64,000 nucleotides of DNA from Sulfurimonas sp. (GCA_028044295.1 JAOFSE010000008.1:1-64000); one strand, 5' to 3'; numbered from the stretch's first letter, positions 1 to 9,243 are shown. Notes: generated by a model from the letters alone, not told the origin. Numbers and translations: made by a program.

Positions 1-18
1 AAATTTCAGTATTAATGT

Positions 19-663
19 TTATAATATATGAGCGTAGCCTGTTTCTGCTTCAACGGCTATTGTAATCGTTCCCTCATCACCTGTTAAAGTAATATCGCAT
101 CTGCTGGTGATAATGTCACTATTTTCGTAAGCTGTAGTAGAGTTATAGATTGTTCCTTGCATTGGTCTACCAAGATTATCAAATATTATTCTAGGTCCTG
201 TGCAACCTCCACTTAAATTTACATTAGATATTCCATAACTCAATCCAAGATTCATGTTTTTATTTGCTCTTGAATCATCACTGTTTAAAATCCCAGAGAA
301 ACCACCAGATAAAAGTTTAGCTTTATTCAGAGGGTCGATAGCTATTTCATCAAAAGTTATATTTGGATTATCAGCAGTAATTGAAGTTGCAGTATCAAAA
401 TAAATAGTATATGCCCACTCTTGTTCTGTATCATCAGATTTTCCAAAAATAAGTCTCCATCTTTTTTTATACCAGTCAGAATCTGTAGAATCAAACTTAT
501 CATCAACCATAGCAAGGTGTTGTGTATATCTAATATGTGAGATCACTTGAACTGCTGCTTCTGCAAGAGCATTTGAACCTGTTCTTGGTATTACAACTAC
601 AGCTAAAATACCTATAACAACAATAACCATAATAAGTTCTAACATTGTAAAGGCTTTTCTCAT
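19..663 (-). CDS. Type IV pilin-like / type II secretion pseudopilin
   Basis: A 214-residue protein opening with a class III (prepilin) signal: a short basic leader (MRKA), then FTMLELIMVIVVIGILAVVV. This has the conserved Glu at mature position 5 and one long hydrophobic helix. Such proteins are cut by prepilin peptidase and assemble into a pseudopilus or a competence/secretion filament at the inner membrane. The residue before the cleavage site is Ala rather than the usual Gly. The rest is a polar, Asp/Asn/Thr-rich globular domain with two Cys (CTGPR and SRCD, about residues 154 and 189). The gene lies 116 bp downstream of aclA on the same strand, beyond the aclA terminator, so it probably has its own promoter. 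The subtype (minor pilin or GspH/G-like) cannot be decided here. Confidence 0.8.
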   Translation of the reverse strand: MRKAFTMLELIMVIVVIGILAVVVIPRTGSNALAEAAVQVISHIRYTQHLAMVDDKFDSTDSDWYKKRWRLIFGKSDDTEQEWAYTIYFDTATSITADNPNITFDEIAIDPLNKAKLLSGGFSGILNSDDSRANKNMNLGLSYGISNVNLSGGCTGPRIIFDNLGRPMQGTIYNSTTAYENSDIITSRCDITLTGDEGTITIAVEAETGYAHIL

Positions 664-743
664 ACTAGTCCAATTCAGTAAATATATATTACAAGTATAT
701 CAAAAAGTTAGGAAAATTTAAAATTTTAAAGAAAAAGAAGAGA

Positions 744-767
744 TTCAAGGAGATTAAACTCCTTGAA
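744..767 (-). terminator. Rho-independent terminator of aclBA
   Basis: A perfect 9-bp stem (TTCAAGGAG / CTCCTTGAA) with a 6-nt loop lies 12 bp after the aclA stop. Read leftward it is followed by a T-rich run (TCTCTTCTTTTTC). It should end the aclBA transcript before the pseudopilin gene. Confidence 0.85.
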
Positions 768-779
768 TTTAGAGAAAGA

Positions 780-2582
780 TTATATTTCTTCTGCCATTGG
801 AACATCGTAAAGGATGTCATCCATTGGGTGTCTGTACATTGGCATTGCAAGACGTTTTTCATCAAGAATATGACCGATGAAACCGATTGAACGACCAACG
901 ATGAAGAATGCATTAAGTGTACCAGAAGCGATAAATTCATTTATCTCATCTTCAGTGTAACCTAGTGCTCTCCACATATCAACCATAAGAATACCAATCG
1001 TACCATCAACATTAAGAATTAGATTCTCTTTTTTAGATGTAGTAAGAGCTTCAACAGTTCTTGCATAGTCTAACAGTGGAGTTGATGGAAAATGCTCAGC
1101 TGCATAATTCATAAGACCAGTTACACGTAAATCTGGATTCTTTAGAGATTTAATACGGTGACCAATACCTGGGATTGGAATACCTTCTTTTTTCATATGA
1201 TTTAAAAACTCTTTAGGATTTAATCCATTATCATCAGCATATTTGAAATGCTCTGCAGCACCATCAATAGCACCACCAAATCTTGGACCAATTGTTAAAA
1301 GACCAGTTACTAGAGACTCAACAACTGACTTACCAGCTCTTGCAGTTACTTTAGCATTGTGAGCACCAGAAACAGCAGGACCATGGTCAGCAACAGTTTT
1401 CATTACAGTTTCAATAAAGTCAGTAGCCCATTTTGGATATTGTTTTTTGAACCATAGAAGTGAAACAACATCACCGATACCTTTACCAGTATCTGGAGTA
1501 GCAACACTTGAGATTGGGAAACCAGCGTAAGTAGCTTCATCACCGCGGTCATCAGATATAGTACAGATAAACTCTTTACTTCTTCTAACAGTAGGACAAA
1601 CACTCATAGATGGCTCTGGGATATCAGCTAAATTAAGGTCAGTAAAAACTTTGTTAATCATAGCTGGTAACTCATTGAAAGATGCTGGTACATGAATACC
1701 TGCATCAGCCATTGCTTTATTTTTAAATTCAGCAGTTTCTGAGTCAGCATTTGCAGATGCACCTGCATGACCAAACTGAACACCTGAATCATAATACTTA
1801 GCAATCGTACCAATACACCATGCAATAACTGGTTTAGTAATAGCACCAGATTTGATAGCTTCGATTACTTTATACTCTTCAGTACCACCAACTTCACCAA
1901 GAAGAATCATGTACTTAACAGCTGGATTTTTTTCCATTCTAAGTAAGTTGTCAATAAAAACTGAACCAACAAATCTATCACCACCAATAGCAACACCCTC
2001 AGCAATACCATCAGCATTTATAGAGATAATATTAGAAAGCTCATTAAACAAACCACCTGAACGAGTTACAAGTCCACAAGAACCTGCACGGTGAAGTTTA
2101 GAGTTAACAATATTAGTAATAGTACCACCAATATTTGCAACTTTAAATGCACCCGGAGTAATTGCACCAACAGTTGCAGGTCCAATGATAGTAACACCTT
2201 TTTCACGTGCAGTTTGGTTCATTCCGCGAGCTAAACGCTCAGGAATTCCTTCAGCCGTAATCATCATTGATGAAAAACCACCAATACTTAAAGCTTCCAT
2301 AGTTACATCATAAGCAGTTCTGAATGATGCAAAGTTTAAAAGAACATCAGCTTGTGGCTGAGCAGCTTTAGCATCTGCAGTAGTTTTAAAAAGAGGAATC
2401 ATAACTTCATCTGGTCCAAAAAAGAACTTTTCGAATTTGTTTCCACTTGTAGGTGCAACAATTGCAGCTACTGAAGGAGTTTTTCTTTGAATAGTGTAGT
2501 CATAGTCTAACATTCTTTGGATAGCAGTTTTATTGTTATTCCAAAAAATAGCTTGTGTGTCTTTTGTATATAATTGTTCCAT
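780..2582 (-). CDS. aclA: ATP-citrate lyase, large (alpha) subunit
   Basis: A 600-residue protein with a succinyl-CoA synthetase alpha-like N-terminal half and a citrate synthase-like C-terminal half, the architecture of the bacterial ACL large subunit. The phospho-acceptor His is in GHAGA (His272). The citrate-synthase-like part carries SGAHNAKVTARAGKS (about 405-419) and PGIGHRI (His475). With AclB it cleaves citrate plus CoA and ATP to acetyl-CoA and oxaloacetate, the step that lets the TCA cycle run in reverse to fix CO2. The start is an ATG preceded by GGGAGAAAATA. It follows aclB by 10 bp in one operon and is followed by a strong hairpin terminator. Length and subunit order match other Campylobacterota. 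The identification is firm. Confidence 0.97.
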   Translation of the reverse strand: MEQLYTKDTQAIFWNNNKTAIQRMLDYDYTIQRKTPSVAAIVAPTSGNKFEKFFFGPDEVMIPLFKTTADAKAAQPQADVLLNFASFRTAYDVTMEALSIGGFSSMMITAEGIPERLARGMNQTAREKGVTIIGPATVGAITPGAFKVANIGGTITNIVNSKLHRAGSCGLVTRSGGLFNELSNIISINADGIAEGVAIGGDRFVGSVFIDNLLRMEKNPAVKYMILLGEVGGTEEYKVIEAIKSGAITKPVIAWCIGTIAKYYDSGVQFGHAGASANADSETAEFKNKAMADAGIHVPASFNELPAMINKVFTDLNLADIPEPSMSVCPTVRRSKEFICTISDDRGDEATYAGFPISSVATPDTGKGIGDVVSLLWFKKQYPKWATDFIETVMKTVADHGPAVSGAHNAKVTARAGKSVVESLVTGLLTIGPRFGGAIDGAAEHFKYADDNGLNPKEFLNHMKKEGIPIPGIGHRIKSLKNPDLRVTGLMNYAAEHFPSTPLLDYARTVEALTTSKKENLILNVDGTIGILMVDMWRALGYTEDEINEFIASGTLNAFFIVGRSIGFIGHILDEKRLAMPMYRHPMDDILYDVPMAEEI

Positions 2583-2592
2583 TATTTTCTCC

Positions 2593-3930
2593 CTACTTCT
2601 CTAGTGCCATACGAACGATGTCTGTAACATGCGTTTCTGGTCCATAAACTTCAATATATAGACCTAGTCTATCAGCTGCTTCTTTAATATCTTTAAGACC
2701 TTTTTCATAGTTTGGTCCACCACGTCTAACGTAGATTTTAAGATCAACTTCTTTCATTTTATCAGCGTATACTTCAAATGCTTGAATAATACCTGTAAAT
2801 GTTTTTGCAACATCAGTAAAGTTAGCGATAGCTCCACCGATAATCATAACTTTACCACGACCTTGAGCATCTTTTTCTCTAGTCATTAAGTCAAGAAGAG
2901 TTTCAGCATAGAATTTTGTTTCACCAGTAGTTGGACCACCAGAGTACTCACCATAGTTAGCAAGGTCATCAATACCTGCCATGTCAGCGATAGTATCAGC
3001 ATAAACAACTGAAGCACCACCACCAGCAACCATAGTCCAGATTCTAGCTTCTGGTTTAAGTAGAGTTAGTTTTAATGAAGCACCTGTTTTCGCATCAGCT
3101 TCTTCAATAGCTTCAACTTCTGGAGATTTTGCTTCCATACCAAATGCAGTTGGGTATTCAACATCCCCCCACTCATCTACCATCATAAATCCAGCAGTAT
3201 CATCAAGCTTAGCAACCATGTCTAATAATTCAATTTTATTACCTTGCATTACAAAAGGATTGATTTCTAAGTATGCAAAGTTTAACTCACGGTAAGCTTT
3301 AAAGAAACCTATACAAAATTCAGCAAATTTAGCTTTATCTTTCTCAGCTATATCTGCAGGAACATTTGCTCTTATTTGTGTAGCAATTTCTTCTTCAGTT
3401 GAAGTAATTGGGAATGCTACCTCAGTAACTTTCTCTTCCCAACCCTCTTCAACTTCCATACCACCTTCAGCAGACATATAAATAACATCATTATCACCTA
3501 CACATGTAGCAGATACATAATATTCTTCAGATTGTTCATGAGGAGTAAATGGTTCAACAACGAAGTGAGTTAACATATCTACACTTGGTTCACCTGTAGC
3601 ATGGTCACCATCAAATGAAAAATAAACTTTTTGCTCAGCTGTAGATTTTTCATTAATCCATGAAGCCGCTTTAGCTAAAGAAACATCACCTGGCTTAGCA
3701 TCTTTAAAAAGTACTAAACCGTTTTTACCACGCTTACCAAATAACATATCTGGTTTCGCAACTAATGTTTTCTCATTTAACCAAGCTTTTGTTTTTGCAG
3801 CTTTAGTTAGTTCTGATCCATTTTGAACCATAACAGTCTCGTATGCATAAGTAAAGTCTGGAAAATACTTATTCCAATGTTTTGCTAAAATTGACTTTGC
3901 GTCAAATTCTCTAATCGCTTTTTGAGCCAT
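2593..3930 (-). CDS. aclB: ATP-citrate lyase, small (beta) subunit
   Basis: A 445-residue ATP-grasp/succinyl-CoA synthetase beta-like protein, the citrate- and nucleotide-binding partner of AclA in the reductive TCA cycle. Family features include MLFGKRGK near residue 65, LEINPFVM, VAGGGASVVYADT and the Gly-rich GEYSGGPTTGETKFYA segment near residue 330. I chose the ATG at 3930 over an in-frame TTG two codons upstream because AGGAG lies 6 nt before it. A TAAAAT -10-like hexamer at 3960-3965 is a plausible promoter. The gene begins the aclB-aclA operon. The upstream glycosyltransferase points the same way and ends at 4019, leaving an 88-bp gap. Confidence 0.96.
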   Translation of the reverse strand: MAQKAIREFDAKSILAKHWNKYFPDFTYAYETVMVQNGSELTKAAKTKAWLNEKTLVAKPDMLFGKRGKNGLVLFKDAKPGDVSLAKAASWINEKSTAEQKVYFSFDGDHATGEPSVDMLTHFVVEPFTPHEQSEEYYVSATCVGDNDVIYMSAEGGMEVEEGWEEKVTEVAFPITSTEEEIATQIRANVPADIAEKDKAKFAEFCIGFFKAYRELNFAYLEINPFVMQGNKIELLDMVAKLDDTAGFMMVDEWGDVEYPTAFGMEAKSPEVEAIEEADAKTGASLKLTLLKPEARIWTMVAGGGASVVYADTIADMAGIDDLANYGEYSGGPTTGETKFYAETLLDLMTREKDAQGRGKVMIIGGAIANFTDVAKTFTGIIQAFEVYADKMKEVDLKIYVRRGGPNYEKGLKDIKEAADRLGLYIEVYGPETHVTDIVRMALEK

Positions 3931-4018
3931 TTGCAACTCCTATTTAATATTTAGGTGGGATTTTACCATATTGAAAATTAAATAAGTATTATTCATACAG
4001 TTTAAGTAGATAACAGCA

Positions 4019-5212
4019 CTAATTTATGTTTACTTTAGTAACATTAGCGGAGTATACAAGTCTGTCTTTGTAACTAATCGTTACATTGTTAGATTGGTCA
4101 TATATTTTATTATTTTCATGTAAAATGTACTTGTTGCATTTAGTTACACCATAAAACTTTAATCTATCACTCATTTTTTCAGTGGATGATATACATGAAA
4201 TTCCATCAGACTTTAAATCAGATGCTAATTCTTTTGCTATATGTAATTTATGTGAGAAGTGCTTATGTGGTTTATCAATTATTATATAAAGATATTTATT
4301 GAAAAAGATTACCGATGAGTTTACAAGTAAAAATAATAACGAAATAATAAAAGTCAATTTATACTTTTTTCTAAATCCTTTTAATCTAACCCTATATGAG
4401 TGTTCAAATGTTTGAGCCACTAAAGGTAATGCTATAAGTAAATACGGAGCAAGATATTCTAAGTTTACTTTCTGTCGAAAAGACAACATCAGCGATAGAA
4501 CTAATACACTGAATGATATAAACCATATTAAATCAAGCTCTTTTGTAAGATACCTTCTATAAAGTACGTAAAAAAGATACACAAAAACAATAGGAGTAAA
4601 TATAGCAGCATATATAGCAATTGAATCTAAAAGATGTCCTTTTGGTGTACCATGCGTATCTATCCCATATAAAAATAGTGATACTAATAAAAGAGTTATA
4701 TTAAAAAGAAGAAAGTTTCTATCCTTCTTATATATTGAATATACTATTAGGGATATAAACAAATACGCGAAACCTCCACTAATAAGCATATATATTAATA
4801 ATAATGTATAAGTTGTAATATTTGAACTTTTTTCATATATGTACACAAAAAGAAGTAACCCAAATAGAATTAATCCTGCATCATTTACGATGATTGCAGA
4901 ACTCATAACTCCAGGTAAAAGTATAAATATAATTGTCAACCATATTCTATTTCTTTGAATCTGAAGATAATTTTTAGATATTTTATAAACAAGTAATATG
5001 CTTAAAGTATGAAATATCAACATTGGAAGACGTAGTGCAAAATCATTTTGGCCAAACAGTATAATTGAAACTTTCAGCAGAAGTTGTAAAAATGATAGTT
5101 CCCCATAAAGGAGTGCTGCTTCATAATGTGAAATAGAAAGTTCATCTATCTTTAGTAACAGAGATATTGCATCTAATCCAAGTATAAAGAAAAAGACGTA
5201 TCTTAGATTCAT
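4019..5212 (-). CDS. Multi-pass membrane glycosyltransferase, PMT/ArnT (GT39)-like
   Basis: A 397-residue integral membrane protein with roughly ten hydrophobic helices. The N-terminus resembles dolichyl/undecaprenyl-phosphate sugar transferases: an acidic loop after the first helix (KIDELSISHYEAA) and then DFALRLPMLIFHTLS. Family members transfer a lipid-linked sugar to lipid A, protein or another acceptor on the periplasmic side. The C-terminal ~110 residues are periplasmic-like and polar. The start overlaps the trpG stop (ATGA), so the two are probably co-translated although their functions look unrelated. Substrate and acceptor are unknown. The family call rests on fold pattern, not on a diagnostic catalytic motif. 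Confidence 0.6.
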   Translation of the reverse strand: MNLRYVFFFILGLDAISLLLKIDELSISHYEAALLYGELSFLQLLLKVSIILFGQNDFALRLPMLIFHTLSILLVYKISKNYLQIQRNRIWLTIIFILLPGVMSSAIIVNDAGLILFGLLLFVYIYEKSSNITTYTLLLIYMLISGGFAYLFISLIVYSIYKKDRNFLLFNITLLLVSLFLYGIDTHGTPKGHLLDSIAIYAAIFTPIVFVYLFYVLYRRYLTKELDLIWFISFSVLVLSLMLSFRQKVNLEYLAPYLLIALPLVAQTFEHSYRVRLKGFRKKYKLTFIISLLFLLVNSSVIFFNKYLYIIIDKPHKHFSHKLHIAKELASDLKSDGISCISSTEKMSDRLKFYGVTKCNKYILHENNKIYDQSNNVTISYKDRLVYSANVTKVNIN

Positions 5213-5778
5213 ATCTTTAAGAAGTTTCCTATCATCTCATGACCATATTGACTCATAATTGACTCTGGATGAAATTGAACTCCGTATATATCTCTATCTT
5301 TAATTTTTAAAGCCATTATCTCATCATCATCAGTGGAGTATGCAGTAGGTTCAATTGTATCTGGTAAAGAACTCTTATCAACTATAAGAGAGTGATATCT
5401 AGTAGCTGTAAACTCTGTTGGAATATCTTTAAATAATACACAATCTTGAGAGCGCTTCATTGTTGATGTTTTACCATGCATCATGTTTTTTGCTCTAATC
5501 ACATCTCCACCAAAGACCTGTGCAATACTTTGATGGCCAAGACAAATACCCAAAATAGGTAACTTGTCTTTAAAATGTTCTATTACTTCAAGTGTGATTC
5601 CAGCTTCATCTGGTGATGCAGGACCAGGAGATATAATGATTTTCTCGGGAGAAAGCTTTTCAATCTCTTCAATACTCATCTCATCATTTCTTATAATCTT
5701 AAGATCTGCACCTAATTCTCTACAGTACTGAACAATGTTGTAAGTAAAACTGTCATAGTTGTCTATCATTAAAATCAT
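5209..5778 (-). CDS. trpG: Glutamine amidotransferase, anthranilate / aminodeoxychorismate synthase component II
   Basis: A 189-residue class I glutamine amidotransferase. It has the N-terminal MILMIDNYDSFTYN signature, oxyanion region ISPGPASPDEAG, nucleophile Cys79 in GICLGHQ, and the His170/Glu172 pair in FHPES, so the catalytic triad is complete. It supplies ammonia from glutamine to a TrpE or PabB partner for tryptophan or folate synthesis. No partner gene lies in the window, so it could serve both enzymes (trpG/pabA). It overlaps the downstream glycosyltransferase by 4 bp. Upstream is a 56-bp gap holding a CTACATGTAG palindrome. Confidence 0.93.
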   Translation of the reverse strand: MILMIDNYDSFTYNIVQYCRELGADLKIIRNDEMSIEEIEKLSPEKIIISPGPASPDEAGITLEVIEHFKDKLPILGICLGHQSIAQVFGGDVIRAKNMMHGKTSTMKRSQDCVLFKDIPTEFTATRYHSLIVDKSSLPDTIEPTAYSTDDDEIMALKIKDRDIYGVQFHPESIMSQYGHEMIGNFLKI

Positions 5779-5810
5779 AAATAATCCTCGCTTTTATAAA
5801 GAAATTATAT

Positions 5811-5820
5811 CTACATGTAG
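5811..5820. repeat. Intergenic copy of the iterated palindrome YTACATGTAR
   Basis: A perfect 10-bp palindrome CTACATGTAG between trpG and the permease gene. This is the only intergenic copy of a family of 19 in the window. The others start at 10675, 12021, 12569, 12794, 16703, 25204, 25417, 26788, 31868, 35440, 41019, 41442, 42939, 43278, 46498, 47297, 51392 and 62445. Every TACATGTA core found is flanked by Y on the left and R on the right. See the corresponding finding. Confidence 0.8.
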
Positions 5821-5834
5821 TTAATAAATAGGAA

Positions 5835-6632
5835 TTAATTTTGAATCTGTTTTTGATTTGTTAATTGTTGTAGATAATTTGAAATATTAATAAGAGAAAA
5901 TGTTACTAAAAATATCATAAATCCTGGGAAAAAACTAACCCACCATGCTATTTCAATGACTTCTTTACCACCGCTAAGTATTGTACCCCAACTCATCTGT
6001 GGTGCTACAATTCCTAAGCCTAAAAAACTAAGTCCAGACTCAGCAAGTATCGCTCCACCAACTCCAAAAGTAAAACTAACAAAGTATATTGGTGCTAAAA
6101 TCGGTGCATAATATTTAAATAGTATTTTAAACTTACTCACTTTAGCAATGTTTAGTATCTTTATATATGGTTGTGAAGTTATTTTAAAACTCTCAGAGCG
6201 TATAAGCCTTGCAGTTGTCATCCAACCAGTAATTGAAATAATTACAATAAGTACCCAGGCAGAAGCATTAACATAACTAACGAGTGCAAGAAGAAGGAAA
6301 AATGTAGGAAAAGTTAGAAATAAATCTACTAATACTATAAAGGTTTTATCCACTCCCCCTCTTAAGTACCCAGCTAGTGATCCTAAAAACAGACCAACTA
6401 GTGAAGCGATAAGTGCACTTCCAACCCCTATGATTAGAGAAATTTTTCCACCTTCAATTAATCTTGCGAGAATATCTCTACCTAATCTGTCTGTACCAAG
6501 GATATGTGTGATAGATGGTTCTAATAAGATAGAGTTAATATCTAATGTATAAGCATCAACACTATACATAAATGATCCAAAAAAAGAGAATATAAATATA
6601 AACAGAAGTATAAAAATACTAAATTTTGGCAT
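5835..6632 (-). CDS. ABC transporter permease, OppC/DppC (peptide/nickel) family
   Basis: A 265-residue inner-membrane permease with about six helices. It carries the short periplasmic HILGTDRLGRDILARLI motif typical of DppC/OppC after helix 1, and the EAA loop near residue 205 (AESGLSFLGLG...PQMSWG) that contacts the ATPase. It should be one half of a heterodimeric importer for peptides or metal chelates. No partner permease, ATPase or binding protein is encoded nearby, which is unusual. It starts 6 bp after flgK ends and so may be read from the flagellar operon. The family is secure; the substrate is not. Confidence 0.88.
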   Translation of the reverse strand: MPKFSIFILLFIFIFSFFGSFMYSVDAYTLDINSILLEPSITHILGTDRLGRDILARLIEGGKISLIIGVGSALIASLVGLFLGSLAGYLRGGVDKTFIVLVDLFLTFPTFFLLLALVSYVNASAWVLIVIISITGWMTTARLIRSESFKITSQPYIKILNIAKVSKFKILFKYYAPILAPIYFVSFTFGVGGAILAESGLSFLGLGIVAPQMSWGTILSGGKEVIEIAWWVSFFPGFMIFLVTFSLINISNYLQQLTNQKQIQN

Positions 6633-6638
6633 GAATAT

Positions 6639-8525
6639 TTACTGTTTTATTCCAAGAAGTGTCTGCATCATTTGATCAATTGTAGTAATTACTTTTGATG
6701 CTGCACCATATGATGTTTGATATTTTATCAAGTTAGTCAACTCTTCATCTATACTTACCTTTGAAACTGATGCAAATTGTAATTCTGTTGCATTATATTG
6801 AGCAACAATTGTTTCATTATTTAATATTGCCCTATTTGTTTCAACACCCACATCACTTGCGACAACATCAAACATACCATATATTGTTGTATTGATAGGA
6901 AGAGGACTATCACCAACATTAAAATTAAAATTTTCGAACTGTTGTTGCATCATATCTAATGCAACTCTATTATCTCCAACTGATGTTGTTTTAGAAGCAG
7001 ATAACAAAGAGCTATTTTCACGATAATCAAAATTTAATTCTATATTATTTGCACCATCACCATCAAAAAACCTATTAAGACCAAGTGCACCAGCAAAATT
7101 AGAACCTGATGCAAAATTTGGATCAGATAAATTGTCTTGAATAGAAAATGTGTAACCTTGTGCAGCAGCAGAAGTGTCTAACTCTATTTCTAAACCATTT
7201 TCACCATTAGCATATGTGAAAAAATTAAATATAGGTATAAAATCATCTATATCATTGTTCGCATTACCATCAGCATTATCATCTCCCTGAGATGTAATTT
7301 GTTCTTCTATAGAGTTTGAGCCAATACCGCTCATACTTGTACCACTATCTATATTAATTACTCTTCTTGCTACTTCATTACCATCAATATCATGTATGAC
7401 AACGTCAAAAGCGCCCTCTTTAATATTAAGACCAGAGTTAACTAAAGCACCTGTTGGCACAAGTTCAAAACGATTTGACTCCATTTTAGTCGTATTAGTA
7501 GCAGCATATATATTATTTGTAGATTCAATTAAACCAACAGCAAAAGAATCAAGTTTTGCAACAACATTTTGAAGAATTCCATCAGTAGGGATACCGCTAG
7601 TTGTATTATCTATCTCACTACCTCTTAAGGCTAAAATTGCACCTACTCTACCAGATGTAATTATTTTATTCATTGGAATTAATACTCCATCTTGTCTCTC
7701 ATAAGATAGAGAGTGAAAACCACTTGTGCCAGTAGTTTCAAGTTTTATCGGATGAAAAGAACCACCATCAACTATATTAAAGCCATCCACACTAAGTGAA
7801 TAACTTCCGGTTGCAATATTAGTTGATGTACTTAGTCTGCTATCAGACTTTATCTCGCCTAAATGTACCTTAGCTCCAATTAGTTTAGATAAACTCACTT
7901 CTATAACATTTCTTTTATCTCTAAGATCATTAGCAGTTGCTGCCCCACCAGATTCAGCAACCTGTATTGATTTATTTAATGATGCCAGTTCTTCGGCTAA
8001 AGCATTTACCTCTATTATATTTACATTTAATTGGTCATTTATTTTGTTTTGAAGACCTAATATCTTGTCCTGGGTATACTGAATATTTTCCGTTAAATTC
8101 TCTGTCTGTTTTGCAAGCGCTAGTTTTATAGAGTCGTTTCCAGGGTTGTCTGAAAAGCTTTGCCACGCATTATAGTATGCTTGTAAGTCAGCTTTTATAC
8201 CAACCTCGTCTACCTCAGGGAAATAAGTAGAAAGCTCTTCCATAGTTGTTTTAACAAAGTCAGAATACTCTTTATCACCTGATAGTTTTGAATATCTATC
8301 AAAGATAAAGTTATCAAAGACTCTTTGAATACTTGTAATATCTACACCATTACCAACTTGATATTCATTAAGAGTTAATGGTGTTGATGGAGATGTTATA
8401 ACTCTTTGTCTAGTATAACCATCAGTTTCAGCATTAGATATATTATGTGATGTAGTTGTTACACCAACTTGTGCAGCGTTTAAACCAGAATATCCAATGT
8501 TTAGTGTGTTAAATATAGAAGCCAT
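6639..8525 (-). CDS. flgK: Flagellar hook-associated protein 1
   Basis: A 628-residue axial protein forming the first hook-filament junction zone. The N-terminus has the rod/hook signature (FNTLNIGYSGLNAAQVGV...SHNISNAETDGYTRQRV) and the C-terminus ends in the amphipathic coil typical of axial proteins (EELTNLIKYQTSYGAASKVITTIDQMMQTLL). The middle is variable and Asp/Asn/Ser-rich, as expected for an exposed domain. It directly follows the FlgN-like chaperone gene (1 bp apart), its usual export partner. It is the last flagellar gene of a leftward operon starting at flgI. Confidence 0.95.
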   Translation of the reverse strand: MASIFNTLNIGYSGLNAAQVGVTTTSHNISNAETDGYTRQRVITSPSTPLTLNEYQVGNGVDITSIQRVFDNFIFDRYSKLSGDKEYSDFVKTTMEELSTYFPEVDEVGIKADLQAYYNAWQSFSDNPGNDSIKLALAKQTENLTENIQYTQDKILGLQNKINDQLNVNIIEVNALAEELASLNKSIQVAESGGAATANDLRDKRNVIEVSLSKLIGAKVHLGEIKSDSRLSTSTNIATGSYSLSVDGFNIVDGGSFHPIKLETTGTSGFHSLSYERQDGVLIPMNKIITSGRVGAILALRGSEIDNTTSGIPTDGILQNVVAKLDSFAVGLIESTNNIYAATNTTKMESNRFELVPTGALVNSGLNIKEGAFDVVIHDIDGNEVARRVINIDSGTSMSGIGSNSIEEQITSQGDDNADGNANNDIDDFIPIFNFFTYANGENGLEIELDTSAAAQGYTFSIQDNLSDPNFASGSNFAGALGLNRFFDGDGANNIELNFDYRENSSLLSASKTTSVGDNRVALDMMQQQFENFNFNVGDSPLPINTTIYGMFDVVASDVGVETNRAILNNETIVAQYNATELQFASVSKVSIDEELTNLIKYQTSYGAASKVITTIDQMMQTLLGIKQ

Positions 8526-8526
8526 C

Positions 8527-8955
8527 TTATACCCTTACTTCCAATATAGATGGATCTTTTGATGCAACTTTATTATAGCCCTGCATCTCTGTTGGAACTA
8601 ATCTTTCTAAAAATGTATTATAAAGATTACTTACAGATAATACTAGTCTTGCATATTTTTTATTTACTTCACGTAGGTTTGATAATTCTATTTTTAATTG
8701 ATCTAAGTAGTTATGTTGTTCTTCGTTTAGGAGTTGAGGCAAATCCATTTCCGGATTTGAGCTCATAAGGTTAGATATTTCGTGGTCTATCATAGCTTTT
8801 TTAGATTCAAAGCTTTTTAGTTTTTCTTCTTTAAGAGAGAGTCTGTCAAATTGAGGATTATTTTTAGCTAACTTGATATCTTCTATATCATCTTGTGTAA
8901 TATTTATTAAATCTTTTAAGTCACCAAGTGCGCTTTGTAAATGATAAGATAACAT
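8527..8955 (-). CDS. flgN: FlgN-like flagellar export chaperone (putative)
   Basis: A 142-residue, almost entirely alpha-helical protein with long charged coiled-coil stretches (about residues 10-65 and 72-115). FlgN chaperones bind FlgK and FlgL and deliver them to the flagellar export gate. The call rests on size, helical character and position between flgM and flgK, with conserved-looking segments KLKSFESKKAMIDHEI and LYNTFLERLVP. FlgN is poorly conserved, so sequence alone is weak evidence. The tail (KDPSILEVRV) is disordered-looking. Confidence 0.7.
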   Translation of the reverse strand: MLSYHLQSALGDLKDLINITQDDIEDIKLAKNNPQFDRLSLKEEKLKSFESKKAMIDHEISNLMSSNPEMDLPQLLNEEQHNYLDQLKIELSNLREVNKKYARLVLSVSNLYNTFLERLVPTEMQGYNKVASKDPSILEVRV

Positions 8956-8985
8956 AATTCATTCCTCAACTTCAAGTTTAAAACC

Positions 8986-9195
8986 CTACATTAATTCTTC
9001 AGCTATCTTTGCAGATAAAGCTTCAAGATTAATCTTATACTCACCAGATGCAAGAGCCTCTTTTATCTGATCAACTTTACTAGTATCACCTTGTTGTGAC
9101 ACACTAGTAGCCTCTTTTTGTTTCACTGTTTTTGCTTCAGCAGAACCGTTTGCGTATGATGTACGAACGGCTGCACTATTTAAGTTTGAAACCAT
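8986..9195 (-). CDS. flgM: Anti-sigma-28 factor
   Basis: A 69-residue protein with the FlgM pattern: a disordered, Ser/Ala/Lys-rich N-terminal half and a C-terminal segment VDQIKEALASGEYKINLEALSAKIAEELM that forms the two FliA-binding helices. FlgM holds sigma-28 (FliA) inactive until it is exported through the finished hook, coupling late gene expression to assembly. The ATG has AAAGGAT upstream. A sigma-28-like -10 (CGATAT) lies 42 bp upstream of the start codon, which fits the usual autoregulatory loop. The gene sits between flgJ and flgN in the flagellar operon. Confidence 0.88.
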   Translation of the reverse strand: MVSNLNSAAVRTSYANGSAEAKTVKQKEATSVSQQGDTSKVDQIKEALASGEYKINLEALSAKIAEELM

Positions 9196-9237
9196 AACCT
9201 ATCCTTTTATACTCTATTAGTTTATTCCTATACAACT

Positions 9238-9243
9238 ATATCG
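9238..9243 (-). promoter_or_regulatory. Candidate sigma-28 (FliA) -10 box for flgM
   Basis: Read leftward the box is CGATAT, the Campylobacter-type FliA -10 core. It is preceded by a T-rich spacer and AAAGTTT/TAGTTTT elements. It lies 42 bp before the flgM ATG, in the 87-bp gap after flgJ. The -35 spacing is not ideal (nearest AAAGTTT about 18 nt upstream). Confidence 0.5.

Noticed and set aside
1852..2094. An 80-codon plus-strand frame antisense to aclA
   Set aside because: aclA is a certain gene here; the antisense product has no domain or ribosome site.
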